A stretch of 64,000 nt of DNA from Alligator mississippiensis (GCF_030867095.1 NW_026775411.1:1-64000), one strand, 5' to 3'; shown: positions 46,400 through 58,844, counted from the first letter of the stretch. The notes: a model not told the origin generated them from the sequence alone. Numbers and translations are program-made.

Positions 46400-48027
46400 T
46401 GGCGTCACAAACAGGATGCGCTGGTTGCCCATTTCAAAATGGGATGAATGTGTTGCAGCATTGCACGTTCCACAATGATAACGAGGGAACTTGGAAGGTA
46501 AATATAAGGGATCTTAATAATGAGGATGAAACAATCACGTATAGTTTTATGTTTACACAAGAAAGTTTAAGATGCTGTTTGGGAGGAATTCAGAAATCAT
46601 ATGGTCCACTAGATTGGAGTTTAGAAAATAAAGAAGTAAAGCCAGAAGTAAAGGTGTGTAGGAAGAAAGAAAGTAGAAAAGAAGAGGGAGGTTTTCGAGA
46701 GATAATGCGAAAGGTGTTAGGGAAAGGAGTTTACGATCAGTTAAAATTGCCACAAGCAAGGGAGGTAATGTGTTTAAAAGCAGGAGAGATACTAAGAGAG
46801 TTAGAAGTAAGTTGCAAACAAGCAGCAGGAGGTCCTTTGAAAAAACCTAATTACCCGTCCCTCTTAGGAGAGGCAGCTCGGGGAATCATTCACTTATTGC
46901 ATGAGGTAGAAAATTTAGCAGCTGAGAATAATGTTTTAAAATTGGTTATGAACCAGAGCAAAGTGAATGAAACAGAGGAGCATGGAGAGAAACCAAGTAA
47001 AATATCTGTGCAACCTACTGCACCCTCTCCAATTACTCCATCCACTCCACCCCCATATGCAGAAGTTACAGTAGAATTGGAAGAATTAAAAGCTGACTAT
47101 GAGGTAGGAGAAGTAGCTAAAGGTAGAGCAGAGCCAATACTGGAGGCATGTCCTATAGTAACTACTAGTTGGAAACAACAAGGCACAAATCCTGCGATTA
47201 GGCAGAATATCTATAGAGAAAGGAACAGGGAGGAAATAGAGGATTTGGCTAGGACAACAGCACGACGTACTAATGAAAATTGCTGTGTGTGGGTAGGAAG
47301 GATTATAGAGGAAGAAAACGGAATAGGGACCCTATTAAGGTCAGAGGAGGCCCTTCCACTAATAAGAAATTTGGGATGGAGTAAGGGGGCAATTCTCACA
47401 AATACCATGAATATAATCCCGGGAGGCATGTATCCCATAACTTTAGCTGGATTAATTGCCACTGGGGTGAAAAATCATTTGGGAGCTCTAAGCTTTCCCC
47501 AAAATTTAGAAGGGGGCATGAATAGCATCAGGTACATAATATGGGGAATTAGTTTTGCCCATTGGACAGCACCCCCAAACACCCTATCGGCAGTACAACA
47601 GAGATTAAGGGATGATTGTTTGTTTATCAGCACTCCTGAACAAGTAATTTGCAACAGGATGTCGTTAGAGGTAGCAGCAAATGTTCTGAAAACTCCAGGA
47701 GTAAAAGCCTGGCTACTGCCGCTGGTGGGGCAGACACCCTGGGAAGTAGCTGATCAAATAGGAACCATAGTGCAGGAGGAAGAAATGAAGAAAAAGCCCA
47801 AAGTATATGTAACAGGAAAGGGTCCAAACAAACCTACCCCAACCAAAGAGGATAAGGCTATGTTTGGATTCTTGCTCAGTAAAGGGTTTGAAAGGGAAGA
47901 ATTAAGAAAGAATACGCTGAAGGAAAACAAGCAGTTAGCCATAAGCCATGGATGGAAACCTTGGAAAGATTGGACTGCTGAGAAACAAAGCAACCCAAAA
48001 AACGGGTCACGGGGGGAGAGCCAGTAA
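46399..48027 (+). mobile_element. Retroviral gag (fossil, looks whole)
   Basis: 542 codons starting MASQTGCAGC. An N-terminal matrix-like half, a PTAPSP-type and PPPYAEV late-domain-like stretch around residues 208-222, then a capsid-like part (LGWSKGAILTN, GMYPITLAGLI, VGQTPWEVADQIG). The tail is basic, without CCHC boxes. The first ATG straddles the LTR end and the primer-binding site. Confidence 0.85.
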
Positions 48028-48056
48028 AATTCTGTCCCTCCCCCGAGACAGCTGAA

Positions 48057-50997
48057 ATGATGCCAGAACAACAAGAATTGAATGGAGAGTCTCGCCCTTA
48101 TGTAACCTTAGAATGCGTGAATCCCAAAGATTTAAGATTAGAGAGAGCAACTTTCCTAATGGATACAGGGGCACAAGTTAGTATGATCAGGAAGGCAGAC
48201 TCACATTTACTTATTCCAAAAAATAAAGAAATTACCATTGTGGGAGTGAATGGGAAATATACTAAACATCAAGTTGAAACTATAATCCTAACAGGGGGAA
48301 AAGAAATAGAAGTATTAATTGGCTCAAAGAATATATTAGGCATGAATAGCATAAGGCATGATCCTTATCTAAAAGAATCATTAAAGGAGATGTTGCCAAT
48401 TGAGGTCTCAGAGGAGGAACTCCACAAGCCTAAGTTAAAGAGTAAAATTTCACCCATGCCAAAAAAGGTGCGTGATTACCAAATTAAGGACTCATTATCA
48501 GGCCCAACTCAAGTATTAATAAAAGAGCTAATAGATGAAGGAGCCATAGAATTAACCACCCCAGGCAAATATGTTAGTCCTGCATGGACTATAGACAAGG
48601 GCCATGGGAAAGTCAGATTAGTAGTAGATTATCGAGAAGTCAATTTAAGAATAGAGGATGTGAGTATTATGCAAAATCACACTGCACAAGAAATATTGTA
48701 TTCCATTAGAAATTTAAAAGAACACCCATGGGGAGCAAGTATTGATTTGAAGAATATGTTTTTCTCAATCCCCATAAATGACAAAGAAGGTTTGTTAAAC
48801 ATGAACCTTAATGGAAACACATGCCGATGGAAGGTATGTCCACAGGGGTATAAAAATTCACCAGCTATAGCTGATAGTTGTATAGGCAAAACCCTTATCA
48901 AATTTCAGGCAAACACAAATTATATAGCTGAAGGAATAAAGATCTGGCAATATGTAGATGATATACTAATAACTGGACCCACTGAGAAACAGGTTAATGA
49001 AACTCTAAAGCTGTTAATTAAACATTTAACTCAGGAAGGTTGGAAGGTAAATTCAGATAAAACAAAATGTGCAGCTACAAGTTTCACCTTCTTGGGGAGA
49101 AAAATGAATGAAAAGGAAATAACCCCAGAAGATAAATGGGTAACAGCTTTCAAGAAAGCAATAGAAAAACCTCCAAAGACTGTAACTGAAATGCAAGCAG
49201 TATTAGGAATTATTAATTGGTTAAGAGACTGGATTGAAAATGCCACAGTACAAACCAAGCTAATCAGGGCAGCAATTAAAAGTAAGCACTGGTCAGCAGC
49301 AGCTCAAGGCCAAGTAGAAAGAATAGGAGCAGATTTAAGTTCAAAACAATTAACTTTACATCGAATACATAATCAGTTACCAGTGGAATTATACATCAGG
49401 ACAGGTATAGATTGGCTAAGTGGAAAGGCAGTCCAAGGAAGTAACGTGATAGACTTATGGAGTCTCACACTTAAAGGATCTGAAGCTAGGTAAAGTATTA
49501 CTTGGGTTACACCACTGCTATAAAAGGTACAGCCGAGAGTTAACAGAGAATGCAACGATCCACCATCCTGCAGGGGCAGAGCTTGGAAATCTTAATGCTC
49601 CGCCTGTTGATTTTGAAGGAAATCAGAACACTTGGGTAAAGTTAGCCTCTAGCCTGATGCAAAACTGGGGAAAGAATTGGAAAGGGCGAAGAATCCCAAA
49701 TGACAGCCAACAAATAATGCCACAATGGACACATGATGGAGGCATGTTTATGGAAGGATGGGGATTCAGTGATGGTTCAACCAAAAATGGGGATAAATTT
49801 GGTTGGAAGTGTACCAAGTGTCAGGTAACTCACCTAACCAATAACATTAATAATTGCAATGCCCAATTATTAGAATTGAAGGGGATGCAAGCATTAATAC
49901 AACATTGTATGTTGAATCATGGTTCAGACATCTGGGAGTTGGTAACAGATAGTAAGTACATTTGGCAAGTGCTAACAAAGGGAACTAAGCCAGCAGTACA
50001 TTTAGAAATTTGGGAAAATATCTTGAAGGTGTTAACTACACATAGAATCCCAACATTTGTTACCCACACCAAAAGTCATACAAGAAATACTAACCAACAT
50101 CATGCAGCTTTGGATAAAGAAGTACAACATTTTAGCATAGAAAAGAACCAAGAAGCTGAATTAGAACCATACCTTACATGGTTACATGAATACAGTGGGC
50201 ATTGGAACAAGTACGGGAAAACCGAATTTTAGAAGTTAATGGACGGGGGCCAATAAATGCCTGTAATCTAAGGAAAAGAATTAGACAACAGTGTGAAGTA
50301 TGTAACCAGTTCAAAATTTCACCCAAAAATCAGTATGCGTATAATTATCTTAAAAGTGACTATTTCAACCCAGGTGAAACATGGCAAGTGGATCTAATGG
50401 GGCCTTTAACAGATGCAAAAAGGTTCCCAAGTGGACTGGTAGTAGTGGATATGGGAACAAGAATGATTAATTGTGTTCCACTAAAACATACCACAGCTAA
50501 TGATGTTGTAAAAGCATTAGAAAAAATTGGTGGTTCATGGAAGATCCCAAAACAAATTGCTACAGATGGTGATCTTCCATTTCAAAGTAAAGGATTTATT
50601 GAATGGTGCCGAAATAACAATATAGAACACCATGTGCACACTCCTTATCATCCACAATCTAATGGGGTTGTGGAGAGACACTGGTATTTTGAAGACACAA
50701 TTGAAAACAAATTTAAAATCAAGTTCTTTAAAAAACTGGGATGCAGTATTGCATGTAACCTTAATTCAGTGCGATAATGATAAGACCATGTGGTTGAAAC
50801 ACGAAAAGAAAGAGTTTCCAGTGTGGACATATAAGTATAAGAAAGGTGATAAAGTGTGGATACACCTACCCAAAGAAGAAAAAGTAACAAAAGGTGGAAT
50901 TGAACAATTGGGGAAACGTCCCAACACTTATTTTTGTTTAACTGAGGAAAATCAAACAATATTAGTACACCAAAGTTGGCTAACCTCACGAAGCTAG
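48057..50997 (+). mobile_element. Retroviral pro-pol region (fossil, broken)
   Basis: In order: protease (FLMDTGAQVSM), reverse transcriptase (LVVDYREVN, CPQGYKNSPA, QYVDDILIT), RNase H (FSDGSTKNG, TDSKY), integrase (WQVDLMGPL, ATDGDLPF, YHPQSNGVVER). The region lies in a different frame from gag, as is common in retroviruses. Confidence 0.92.
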
Positions 50998-51047
50998 GCC
51001 TCACAAGGACCTAAGCAATCATTTAATTTTGTTACAGGTGTCAAGGA

Positions 51048-53084
51048 TTGAAGTGGCAACAGTGGGAGATCAAGGATGAAAATGATCCCAGAGATGAAAA
51101 CTGGATGTGGCTAACCAATGCAACATTATGCAGACCAGTGCATAGACCACCCAACGTGATTCTGGGATATAATGCTGATGTATGGAATCTCACAATACCA
51201 GGTTATTCCCTTAAATGTCATATTCCTTGGGAAGGACCATGGAACCCCTCCAAATTATTAAATTCTCGTGATATAATTAATGGACCATATCCATATGGCA
51301 TTAAATTAACAGAAGCAGGGATAAATGAAACTGAGTACTATCCAACACCATGGGGTTTTGTGAGAACACACCCAAAAAAAGGTGTATTTGGGGTAAAATT
51401 AACTATTATACCAGTAGGGTTATTTGAAAATGCTCCAGTAGACCCCTATGGTATCATCCAATGTAAGTGGAATAAACTTTTCTGGAAACCTAACACTGTC
51501 CAGAACAGTGGCCGGCTTACCACTAGCACTTGGTGTCGGACTATAGTACATACTAGAAAAGGGATATTACCTTATCTCTTAATTATAAGGGATCCACCGC
51601 ACCAAGAACAAAGCGCAATAGCCTGGCATTTAAAATCTCCTGAATATTCCCGCACTGCCACGCGCATTACATATAACATTAACTGCACGCAACCACAAAG
51701 AAAGCGCAGGTCAGTCTGGACAGACTGGGCACAGCAAAATCAAGATAAAGAATGGGAAGAAACAGTAAAACCTGAATTCATGTCACTTTTGGGATTTGCC
51801 ACTACACATGTGACCATTACAAAAAACATTACACAAAGAATGCAAAATTTCATAACATTAATTGAACAACATGAAAATATCACTAATTCTAACATAAGGA
51901 AAATCCAAGCTAGATTACAGTTCATCACCTGTACACAATTTCATGAATCCAGCACCTTTGAACAACTTATTGTAACAAATTTAAAGAAAAAATTCACAGA
52001 TGCTGGACATACACCTTATGTAGAATGTCATAGTTAAATAGCATAATTATTTAGTCACGAAAATCAGGGAAGTGTACAATGGCTTTGTTCAGTGAACCCA
52101 CTAATGGGTTGGACAGTACGTACCCGCATTGGAGGAAAACATACAGGTACATTACCCACCATGCGGTGTACCAAGCATAATTGCACACAAGTAAACACCA
52201 ACCAAGTAAAATTAAATGATAAATCTTCTGAATTGGAAGCATGGAATCAAACCCATATTGTGCAATGTGCTGATTGCAAATGTAAAATCTACACTAAAAC
52301 TGTTCAAGTAAACATATTAAACTATGATTATGCTTTTGACTTAACCCCCCAAGATGAAGCAACGCAGTATTATGAAAGAGCAGAAATGGGATATGATATT
52401 CCTCAACTCCAGCCCTGTAAGCAAGAGGGTCAGTTCTGGAGAGATACAGGGGAAATAATGGAAATAAAATATAATATCCCTCAAGACTCACCCTGTGAGC
52501 CTGGAGCTCAGTTATGGAGAGACACATTTGCAAGGAAATGTGTGTGCATAATAGAGCGAAAAATTAATAATCTACACTCCAGTATGGAAGTAGTACTTTG
52601 GTCCAAAACAGGTATCCCATGGATCGCTGCAGATCATTGGAGCACGACTGAGGAGAATAAGGTGCATTCCCAACTATCTGCGTGGGACATTGACTTGCAG
52701 GAATTAAATTTGACTCATATATCGTTTAACTTGGAAACTGGACAATTAGTGATGTTGTCAAAGGACTATGGAGAACACATTACTTACCTGAAATTACTCA
52801 ACGCCAGCAAGATCCTCAATGCACCATCTGCTTCGGTGTTAGAAGGACTAGCCACGATTGGAAATGCAGCGGGGAATGGTGTTAAATCTACTATACATGA
52901 AATAGGATCGATAGGACAACAAGTATGGAACACTATAAAGACTGTATTTTTGGGAAAATGGGTGATATATGTTATAATAAGCATCATAGGATTGTTTGGG
53001 TTAATCATTTTTGGAAAATTAATTTTGTGTATGTTGTCATGGAATCATCATAATAAGTTTGTAAGGCTTAGTAATGAAATATAA
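51048..53084 (+). mobile_element. Retroviral env region (fossil, broken)
   Basis: Surface part with many N-glycosylation motifs, a furin-type QRKRRSV site near 51700, then a transmembrane part ending in a strong hydrophobic anchor (VIYVIISIIGLFGLIIF) with a short tail. A roughly 35-residue segment is imperfectly doubled at about 52390-52535. Confidence 0.85.
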
Positions 53085-53117
53085 TTGTAATCAAACTGCC
53101 TAATGGGCACGGGGGGA

Positions 53118-54177
53118 TGTCATATTGAATGAAATAGTTTGAATGTTTGTAAAGGTTCCCCATTAGCCAGTTTCAGGAAGAAGATAAGATTTGTCTCCTT
53201 ATCTAGTTGTTTGTTTTGGGGACTACGTGCAAAAGGTCCTGACTTTGCTTCAAGTCTTAATTTAAATTTAATCTTTTAGAAATCTTTTACAAAGAGAGCA
53301 AATATCCTGAATTCCAAGAGATCAAACCCTGAGGCCTTTTGACCAGGTTGGTAAGAAAAGGGCATTTGCAGTGATATGGAAGTTTCCCAAAGGTAATTTA
53401 AAATGTTCAACGAAGGTAAAAGAATCTGTTGAGTAAGATCCGAGCCCAAATTTGGGAGCAGTGATATATTGAGTAGGAGGAGCCCACTGACGGCAGCTCG
53501 CTCAATAAAAACCGTAACTTACTGTCCCAATTTGGAGGTGACTATACTTGTAGAACAACGAAGGAAAAATCGCAAGTATAGCCCGGGTCAGACTGATCAC
53601 CTGAACCACCCTCTCCGTGAACACAAATCTCCTAGTTCACGCGGAAGCCGCGGAGCACCTGAAAAGGACTGAAGGAAGGGGACTTAGTCCTATCACTGCT
53701 GAAGCCAGCCTATTGAATTGTATTGCTGAGCCCATTTCATTGAACCGTACTACTGAGGCCAACCCATTAAATCGTACTACTGAGGAATGAAACCATAGTT
53801 TGGTATTTGGCTTCTCGGAATTCTAGGATTGTAAGTATAATATGAAAAATAATAGTATTGATTCAAATTTAACTTTTAGTTGCAATTGTAGTTGTTTTTG
53901 TAACACTAATTCTTATAGTATTGTTTGGGAAGGAAGTGCATTCGGAGCATTGTTTCTGATATATGTAATTATTGTGTTTTTAATGTTTGTGGTGTTTCTT
54001 AAAGCTAAGCAGTGTTATATACGTAGCAAAGAGTTTTAAAATAAAATTCTGTTGTATAAATTAAGTGTGTAATCATTGTGAAATCGTGCAATCAGTTAAC
54101 TACTCCCCCAGCCAGTGCATCAAAACGAATCAGTAAATTGTGTGGGATTTTCTCTATTCCATAACCCACTAGAGACA
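53118..54177 (+). mobile_element. 3' LTR of the retrovirus fossil
   Basis: Starts TGTCATATTG after a 'cacgggggga' purine tract and ends AGAGACA. Two AATAAA signals (about 53504 and 54041). A 65-codon membrane-protein frame lies at 53842-54039. Confidence 0.92.
53842..54039 (+). mobile_element. LTR-encoded small membrane-protein frame (fossil part)
   Basis: 65 codons: a polar N-terminus with two N-glycosylation motifs and a cysteine cluster (SCNCSCFCN), one membrane segment at about residues 34-54 (GALFLIYVIIVFLMFVVF), and a short basic tail (KAKQCYIRSK). The reversed LTR at 17.5 kb holds the same peptide through the membrane segment, with only synonymous differences. The frame is not fully open in the 5' LTR copy. 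No known family recognised. Confidence 0.5.
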
Positions 54178-54179
54178 TC

Positions 54180-54575
54180 CTGGAATGCCTCCCTAACACC
54201 AGCAGGATAATGTCTCCCTGACACTTGTAAGATAGCAAGAAGTTCAGAAAAAGGTCTCATTAGAATGCTAAAAATCACACCCCTGGGCAGAGCAAAAGTA
54301 TGTTAAAGAAACATATATGTATGTAAATGAAATACATGGCTAAACCATAGGTATAGAGACGTGCTCAGTAGAGAACGTCTTATGTCAGTGGCTTGTAACC
54401 AATCACTGAGCGATAGACTTGCAAACATATGTATAAAAGGTACCCAAAGGTAGAAACTGGTGGTGCTTGCTTTGCAAAAGATTGCCAAGCACCCCTCTCT
54501 GCGCTGACTTGAAACAATAAAGATTAAGTTGGATCCTCCACCCCTGTGTGTTTATTGGCAAAAGCGCACCGGGCA
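54180..54575 (+). mobile_element. Second LTR-like fragment, different family
   Basis: Promoter-like order: CCAAT ('gtaaccaatcactg'), TATAAAAG at about 54431, AATAAAG at about 54517, ending near 'caccgggca'. It abuts the 3' LTR of the retrovirus. No internal region follows. Confidence 0.6.
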
Positions 54576-54579
54576 CGAA

Positions 54580-55084
54580 CTCACACTGTCCTTTGGAGAC
54601 AACACTGGCAGCGCCCAAGATCCCCCCAAACACCCCGAGATCGGTGCCACCCTGGTCTTACCGCCTCCACCAGCACCTCCCTGCCCCCGGGCACACGGGC
54701 TCTGCCCAGGGCAGGACCTGACCTGCAACTAAAGCAAGAGAGAGGAAGAAAAGCAAAGCCCCGCACGAGAGGAGCTGGACCCCTGTCGCGGGACCCCCAG
54801 CCCGAGGCTGCCCCATCGGCCCCCGCCTGGCCCGGTGGTCGGGGGGCGGGATGCAGACTTGGGTGTGCACGGGGAGCAGGGGGCGTTTGCACCGGTGGTG
54901 GTGGTGGGGGGGAGTGTCGTTGCAGCACCCCTTCCCGCCGGAGTGCCCGGGCCCGGGGAGGGCCGGGGCTGCAGCCCTGCTACCCCCACCCCCACCCCTA
55001 TGGGGCTGAGCTGGGGCCGGCTCCCCTCTGCTCTTCCCGGGACCCCTGAGGGCTCCAGACCTTCCCCCCGCCGCCAGCCCAGCC
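54580..55084. other. GC-rich stretch, nothing recognised
   Basis: High GC with several G runs. Long frames on both strands are composition driven. Confidence 0.5.
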
Positions 55085-56345
55085 TGCCCCATGGCCGGGC
55101 GGGATCATGTGCGTATGTGCGTGTTTGTGTTTGCACGCACAAGTGTGAGCTTGCATGTTCCTGTGCGTGCATGCGTTTGTGCTTGCATGTCCTTGTCTGT
55201 CCATGCATGTGTTTGTGCATGCACACACGAGTGTGTGTCTGCATTCGCGTGTATGCATCTGTCTGCGTACACGCGTGTACATGTCTCCATGCATGCATGT
55301 GTGCAGGCACATGTCTCCATGCATGCACGTGTGTGTGCAGGTGTGTCTCTGTGCAGGCATGTATGTGCATGCATGTGTCCAGGTGCACATGTGCATGTTT
55401 GCATGCACACACATGCATGTGTCTGTGCATGCATGCGTCTGCATGCATGAGTTTGTGCTTATGTGTGTCTGCTTGCATACATCTGTGTGAATGCATACGC
55501 GAGCATGTGTGCATGTGTTTCTGCATGCACATGTGAGCCTGCATGTCCCGGTGTGCCTACATTTATGTGTGTGCATGCCTGCATGCACATGTGCATGCCT
55601 GCATGCACGTGTCTGTGTGCATTCATGTGTGTGCATGTGTGCATGTGCACCTGTGCATGCTTATGTGTGCATGCACAAGTCTGCATGCATGAGTGTGCTT
55701 GTAGGTTTCTGTATGCATGTGTGTGCATGTGTATGTATCTATGTGCGTGCATGTGTCTGCGCACATCTGTGTGCATGTTTGTGCATGCGTGTGTTCTTGC
55801 ATGTCTGTGTGTATATGCATGTCTGTGTGCATGTATCCGTGTACATGTGTGTGTTCCTGCATGTGCCTGTGCGTGCATGTGTGTATGTGCATGTCTGTGT
55901 CAATTCATATGTACCTCTGTGTGCCTGTTCATGAGTCTGCATGTGTACATATCTGTGTTCATGTGTGTGCCTGCATGCATGTGTGCATGCATATGTGCAT
56001 GTGTGTGTGCATGTGTGTATGTGTGTGCACCTGTGTTTGTGCGTGTGCTCCTCTCTGCATGTGTACATGCCTGTCTGTGCATGTGTGTCTGTGTTCATAG
56101 CAGGGAGAGTGTATTTGTCTGTGTGTCCATGTGCAGAGAGTGAGTGTGTAGAGTGCATGCCTGCCTGCATGTGTCTATCCACGTGTGTGTGTGTGCATGC
56201 ATCTGTGTTCATGGCATGGAGAGTGTGTTAATGTGTCCACGTGCAGAGCAAGTGAATAGAGTGCACACCCATCTCTCTCTGTGTGCATGTGTCTGTGCGT
56301 GCGTGTGCCTGCATGTATGTGTGTGTGTTCATGGCAGGGAGAATA
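55085..56345. repeat. TG-rich minisatellite ((TG)n with GCATG phrases)
   Basis: About 1.26 kb of irregular 'tgtgcatgcatgtgtctg' units, mostly alternating purine-pyrimidine. Every frame stays open and reads as C/V/H/M/A-rich, so the many overlapping long ORFs are artefacts. Confidence 0.95.
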
Positions 56346-56449
56346 TGCTTGTGCCTGCGTGCCCATCCCCATGCCTCAGCCCAGTCTGTCTGTCCACTGC
56401 AATCTCAGGGGTGTCCCTCCTGCCAGTACTGTGAAGCCCCACTCCTACC

Positions 56450-58490
56450 CCTTCAGAATAAAACCCACCACGAGCCACTTTTCCTTTATTATATTTTAAT
56501 ATAATCTTCTTGGGTGGAAGCAAAACAAGGCTCAAGCCATTCTCCAGACTGGGGGCAGGGAACCCAGCAATGGGACAAGGACAGCCCTCACTCCTGCCTA
56601 AAACAGACCATTCCAGTACAACCCCCTCCCTCCCATTCATATAAATTAAGTCTCTCTCTCCTGGGAAAGCAGCAGGTGTAGAAGAACAGCTCTAAAAATA
56701 TAACATGTCTTGCATTAGCCCCCAAAACACATCTTCAAAGTTCAACCACAACCATGCCTGCGGCCCTGCCCCCTCTACACGGAGTCCTCTGGGTGTGGGT
56801 GCACGTGAAGCTGTGCAGGCAGGTCTCTGAGAGGGGAGGGGCAGGTCCTCGAGGAGCCTCCCCACAGCAAGGTCGCTCCTGGGGCCAGTTAATGCTGACC
56901 TGGACCGAGGCCTCCAGCACGTCCCGCTTGCAGTCGAAGTCGCCGTTGATGTGGCTGATGGACTGCTCCTCCACCACCCAGAGCTGGCAGCTGGTCTGCG
57001 GGATCAGTCGTGCATCATGGCTCACGTTGATCACCGCTGTGAACAGGAGACAGGAGGCAAAGCATGAGCGGGGTGGGAGGCAAAGCAGAGGCCATTTCCA
57101 TACTGAAGGAGAATGGAAAGACCCCACGTTTTCCCCATCAGCCACTGCCAGGACAGGGCTGGGCAGTGAAGGGCACGACTGGGACCCAACGGGGACCCTG
57201 GCAGGAGGGCACTGCTTGTAGTATACAAACCCTCCCGTGGAACCCACGGGCCCACCCCCAGCCAAGTAACCCTTCTGCTTCCCTGCAGCCCCTTGACGGG
57301 AACCCCATCCATGCCAGCCGGGATCTGACCCATGCACCTGTTACTACCTTCCTCTGCCTGACAGATGGGACCCATGAGGCCACCCCAGCCCAGTATCGCC
57401 ATCCACCCTTCAATCCGATCCATGGGCCCAGTATTCCCCCAACCCCGGCCTCCTCTGACCAGGGCAGTGGACACCTCCCACAGCGCTGCTTCCACTCACC
57501 TCCATGTACGTGCTGGCAGCATCACCCAAGGGATCGATTGACTCAATGCACAGATGATTTGTGGGTTCATTCTGGGGAAGTGACAGATCCCCAAAAGAAG
57601 CCAGGAGTCCTGAGCCACAGAGCCTTCCTCCCACCCCTTCCCTCCTTCCCTCAGCTAGAAACAGGACCCAGGAGTCCTCCCAAACCATGCCCCTCACTAG
57701 GGCATGCTGGACAGCACTCCTTTCGAAGAGCCAGAGCAGGGCACAACCTGCAAGTCCTGGTCCTCACGCCTGCTCTGCTCTAACGCGCTTCCTTCCCAGA
57801 GCAGCGAACCCGACACAGCCCCGTTCCCATCCCCTGGGTCCATCAGCCTCCCTGCAGGTCAGCTCAGCAAACATCACACGGGTTGTCTGCCCCCCAGGGA
57901 GGAAAGAAAAGGGCCCTGAGATAAGTGGGGTGAAAGGAGCGTCCAATCCCTCCTCCTTCCCCAAAATGCCAGGATCCAACTTCCCACCCACCTCCCTCCA
58001 CTAACAGCAGCTCAAGGTCCTGTGCTCCCACCCAGGGCAAGGGCAATGCGCTCCCACCCAGGGCAAGTCTCCGCTCCCCGCCCCAGCTCTCCCCTGCATG
58101 GCCAGACCCACAGCGCTCCCAGGGCCACAGCTCCAGCCTCTCCCTGACTTCTTCCTCAGTGGCCAGCCCTCACTCCTGGATTCCCAGCCTGTCTCCCCTT
58201 TGCCTCAGCCCTCACATCCTGATCAGCCCCCTGCACCCTCAGGCCCTAGCTCCTCCATACTCACCCTCTCCCCCCTGCCTGGAAGCCCCAGCCCCACACC
58301 TGACAGCCTGCAGATCTGCATGGTGAGGGCATGGCTCTCAAGGCTGAAGTGCCCCAGGCACTTGTGAGCATCCTGGTAGGGCAGGTGGATTTGTTTCGGC
58401 CACGTTTTCCTCCAAATCGGACTTGGTGATCTGGTGCAGAATGACACTAATTCTACAAGGCCGTGAAGTAATGAATCTTGCAGCATTTCA
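56450..58490 (-). pseudogene. ABCF1: ABCF1 3'-end pseudogene, arm 2
   Basis: The same four exon remnants as arm 1: near 58420-58300 ([20 protein letters not shown]), near 57900-57835 (TRVMFAEL, CREAD), 57560-57490 (NEPTNHLCIESIDPLG) and 57035-56875 ([20 protein letters not shown]). The stop codon that ends arm 1 is CGA here, so the frame runs on. Asparagine again replaces the DEPTN aspartate. Some residues (IESID) are closer to functional ABCF1 than in arm 1, so the arms have drifted separately. Confidence 0.9.
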
Positions 58491-58707
58491 TTTTGAGAAA
58501 GATAACGGAGAATACCAAACAGCGGTGGTTCCCCTACTGTAATGCACTTCTTTGATAGTAAAAGGTCTCTCTCTAAAGTACTCTATTGCTCATGTATGAT
58601 AGTGGATTTACATGATTCTGCTTATACAAGTTTAACTTATTACACGTTTATAGCTAGACAGTGTCAAGAAAATCCTGAGCCTTATTGTAGAATAGGGTAA
58701 GTCCTGC

Positions 58708-58844
58708 CTGGATCTTGTCCATCATCAGGTATGAAAGGCCAGCTCCTTCCTCCTCTTCACTCTCCCCAAATCTGAACCTCCATCATTTTCACTCTCCTGG
58801 TGAACCAGCTTCGTCTTCATCTGCTTCATCCTCCTCATCCCCTT
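58708..58844 (-). pseudogene. ANP32E: ANP32E acidic-tail exon, arm 2
   Basis: Acceptor 'ctgcctttcag' is kept, but the donor is ATCCAG|gc instead of |gt. About 17 bp shorter than the arm 1 exon, in the acidic run. Confidence 0.82.

Larger units (their letters stand above)
45754..54177 (+). mobile_element. Endogenous retrovirus (gag, pro-pol, env, two LTRs)
   Basis: The 5' LTR copy is cut short (about 646 bp); the 3' LTR is about 1060 bp. The shared 640 bp align without gaps and differ at about 2%, by eye. At slow crocodilian rates that suggests an insertion tens of millions of years old (inference). gag, pro-pol and env lie in order, and a purine tract precedes the 3' LTR. The element is broken in a few places, while gag looks whole. 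Pol carries a DTGA protease and YVDD polymerase motif; gag has no CCHC zinc knuckle. The family is uncertain, perhaps near the class I/III intermediates reported from crocodilians. Confidence 0.95.

Noticed and set aside
55091-56231. Several 90-270 codon overlapping frames on both strands
   Set aside because: All are products of the TG/CA minisatellite: residues cycle through C, V, H, M, A or T with no domain pattern.
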